DNA from: Microbacteriaceae bacterium
Lineage (GTDB): Bacteria; Actinomycetota; Actinomycetes; Actinomycetales; Microbacteriaceae
Assembly (NCBI GenBank): GCA_025464125.1
Contig: JAODLU010000102.1
Span: forward strand, 1-7,146
Reading direction: 5' to 3'
Length of the DNA stretch: 7,146 nt
Part shown: piece after piece, positions 6,309 to 7,146 of the stretch
How the letters are laid out: each line of letters begins with the position of its first letter
Numbering within the stretch: the first letter of the stretch is position 1
Made by a program: the position numbers and the translations under genes
Notes under the pieces: generated by a model
Database searches by the model: none
What the model was told of the DNA's origin: nothing
Seen by the model: only the letters and a program-made list of their open reading frames with translations

Positions 6309-6379
6309 AACATTAGTGAGCGCAAACGGCAGTTGAAGCAGCCACGCACGTGGGATCAAACGGGTAAAGCAGCGACCTG

Positions 6380-7146
6380 CTACGGCGCGTAGTTGGGCGC
6401 CGGGGGTAGTCCGAAGAACTCCTCGAGCGTCTCGACACCCTCGGTGTGCATCTCGGTCGCAAGGGATACCCCGATGTAGCGGAAGTGCCACGGCTCGTAG
6501 ACGTAACCCGTGACCGCGGTCTTGTCGTCCGGGTAGCGCAGCAGGAAGCCGAACCGGTAGGCGTTGGCTGCCAGCCACAATCCCTGCGGCGTCTGGCCGA
6601 AGCAGGCGGCAAGCACGCACTTGCCCGGCAGGGAGCTGATGTCTGCCACCAGGCCGGTCTGGTGTTCGCTGAAGCCGGGGCGTGCGCTGTGGGTGTCGGC
6701 ACCGGCGGCGCCCTCGCTCGCCGCATACCCGCCGTAAACCCGCACCTGCGCGTCGTAGGAGCGGTATGCGGACTGCAGCTGCATGTCGCCTGCGCCTTCG
6801 GCCTTGGCGGCCGCGAACATGGTGCCCATGGCATCCGCTGTCTCTTTGCGAAGCAACGGTGAGTTCGCGTGGGCGAGCGGCGCCTCGATGAGGTCGGTTG
6901 GCGCGTAGTTCTTCGGGTTGAACGGGCGCAGCTTATTGATGACTACCCAGAGGCTCGACGGGTCGTCGAGCGAAAAAGTTTTTGTGTTGAAGAACGATTT
7001 AGGCTTGTCGGCCTGGGCGGTGCTGCCGGTCGCTGCCGGCGTCGGAGTTGAGGTGGGCGTGACTACCCGTTCCGGGGCGCATGCGGCGAGCGATACGAGC
7101 ACGGATGCCGCCACCACAACGGTCACGAACCGGCGAAACCGAGGGG
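6380..7146 (-). CDS. VanY/M15-type D-alanyl-D-alanine carboxypeptidase lipoprotein, N-terminus cut by window edge
   Basis: Zinc peptidase expected to remove the terminal D-Ala from peptidoglycan stem peptides outside the membrane. Residue numbers count from the GTG at 7126. A hydrophobic segment ends in the lipobox LAAC with C16 as the lipidation site, followed by a Thr/Pro/Ala-rich linker (23-40). The catalytic domain has QSAYRSYDAQ (118-127), the zinc-binding SEHQTGLVAD (153-162, ligands H155 and D162), and YEPWHFRYIG (210-219) with catalytic E211 and zinc ligand H214. Two cysteines (170, 175) could form a disulfide. The frame stays open upstream to the edge and encodes PRFRRF just before this GTG. 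That is the positive stretch a signal peptide needs and the internal GTG lacks, so the true start is probably beyond 7146. The stop TAG is at 6380-6382. Confidence 0.92.
   Translation of the reverse strand, partial: PRFRRFVTVVVAASVLVSLAACAPERVVTPTSTPTPAATGSTAQADKPKSFFNTKTFSLDDPSSLWVVINKLRPFNPKNYAPTDLIEAPLAHANSPLLRKETADAMGTMFAAAKAEGAGDMQLQSAYRSYDAQVRVYGGYAASEGAAGADTHSARPGFSEHQTGLVADISSLPGKCVLAACFGQTPQGLWLAANAYRFGFLLRYPDDKTAVTGYVYEPWHFRYIGVSLATEMHTEGVETLEEFFGLPPAPNYAP

Larger units (their letters stand above)
6140..6379. other. Non-coding gap between convergent pgm and vanY-like genes
   Basis: These 240 bases hold no convincing gene. The first part (6140-6215) is very GC-rich with a short direct repeat, GGGTTCGC at 6154-6161 and 6167-6174. 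The middle (6231-6308) holds the two strong inverted repeats described separately. The last part (about 6309-6379) has lower GC and only weak hairpins, such as AGCAG/CTGCT (6368-6381) over the vanY-like stop codon. No tRNA or T-rich terminator tail was seen. Confidence 0.7.

Noticed and set aside
6309..6379. Possible tRNA or other known RNA gene in the lower-GC part of the gap
   Set aside because: No acceptor stem, T-loop or anticodon arm could be drawn; only 4-5 bp hairpins are present.
6228..6834. Open frames overlapping the vanY-like gene in other frames
   Set aside because: They are arginine/proline-rich shadows without motifs or ribosome sites, while the vanY-like frame has all the zinc and catalytic residues.
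1..7146. Defence system, CRISPR array, transposon, prophage or biosynthetic cluster
   Set aside because: No repeats with regular spacers, transposase, integrase, phage or nuclease motifs were found. The genes are housekeeping plus one tetR-SDR pair.

Overview
The window is high-GC DNA with GTG and ATG starts and the SerRS, PheA and Pgm types usual in Gram-positive actinobacteria. The gene set (serS, a YegS-type lipid kinase, pheA, pgm and a VanY-type lipoprotein) suggests Microbacteriaceae or a close relative. That placement is from memory of gene neighbourhoods and was not computed.

Layout, left to right: serS (minus, C-terminus cut off by the left edge); a diacylglycerol/lipid kinase (plus), divergent from serS with only 39 bp between the starts; pheA, prephenate dehydratase (minus), converging on the kinase with 9 bp between the stops; a TetR-family regulator (minus) 10 bp upstream of pheA and apparently in one transcription unit with it; a short-chain dehydrogenase/reductase (plus), divergent from tetR across 38 bp of AT-rich DNA; pgm, phosphoglucomutase (plus), 36 bp after the SDR; a 240-bp non-coding stretch with strong inverted repeats; and a VanY/M15-type D,D-carboxypeptidase lipoprotein (minus) whose start probably lies just beyond the right edge. 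Every gene reads through intact; no IS element, phage gene, CRISPR array, tRNA or rRNA was seen.

Functionally this is mostly housekeeping: tRNA charging, phosphatidic-acid formation, phenylalanine synthesis, glucose-phosphate interconversion and peptidoglycan trimming. The tetR/SDR pair is the only accessory-looking part and forms a compact switch: the two -10 hexamers overlap on opposite strands, and a degenerate inverted repeat covers both.

The most notable pattern is in the starts. Five of the six visible starts (serS, lipid kinase, tetR, pheA, pgm) have a TANNNT hexamer ending 6-7 nt upstream of the start codon, as expected for leaderless mRNAs. Only the SDR has a conventional leader with a Shine-Dalgarno sequence. 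I see no clear novel multi-gene system; the best leads are the leaderless layout, the overlapping divergent promoters, the tetR-pheA coupling and the structured DNA after pgm.
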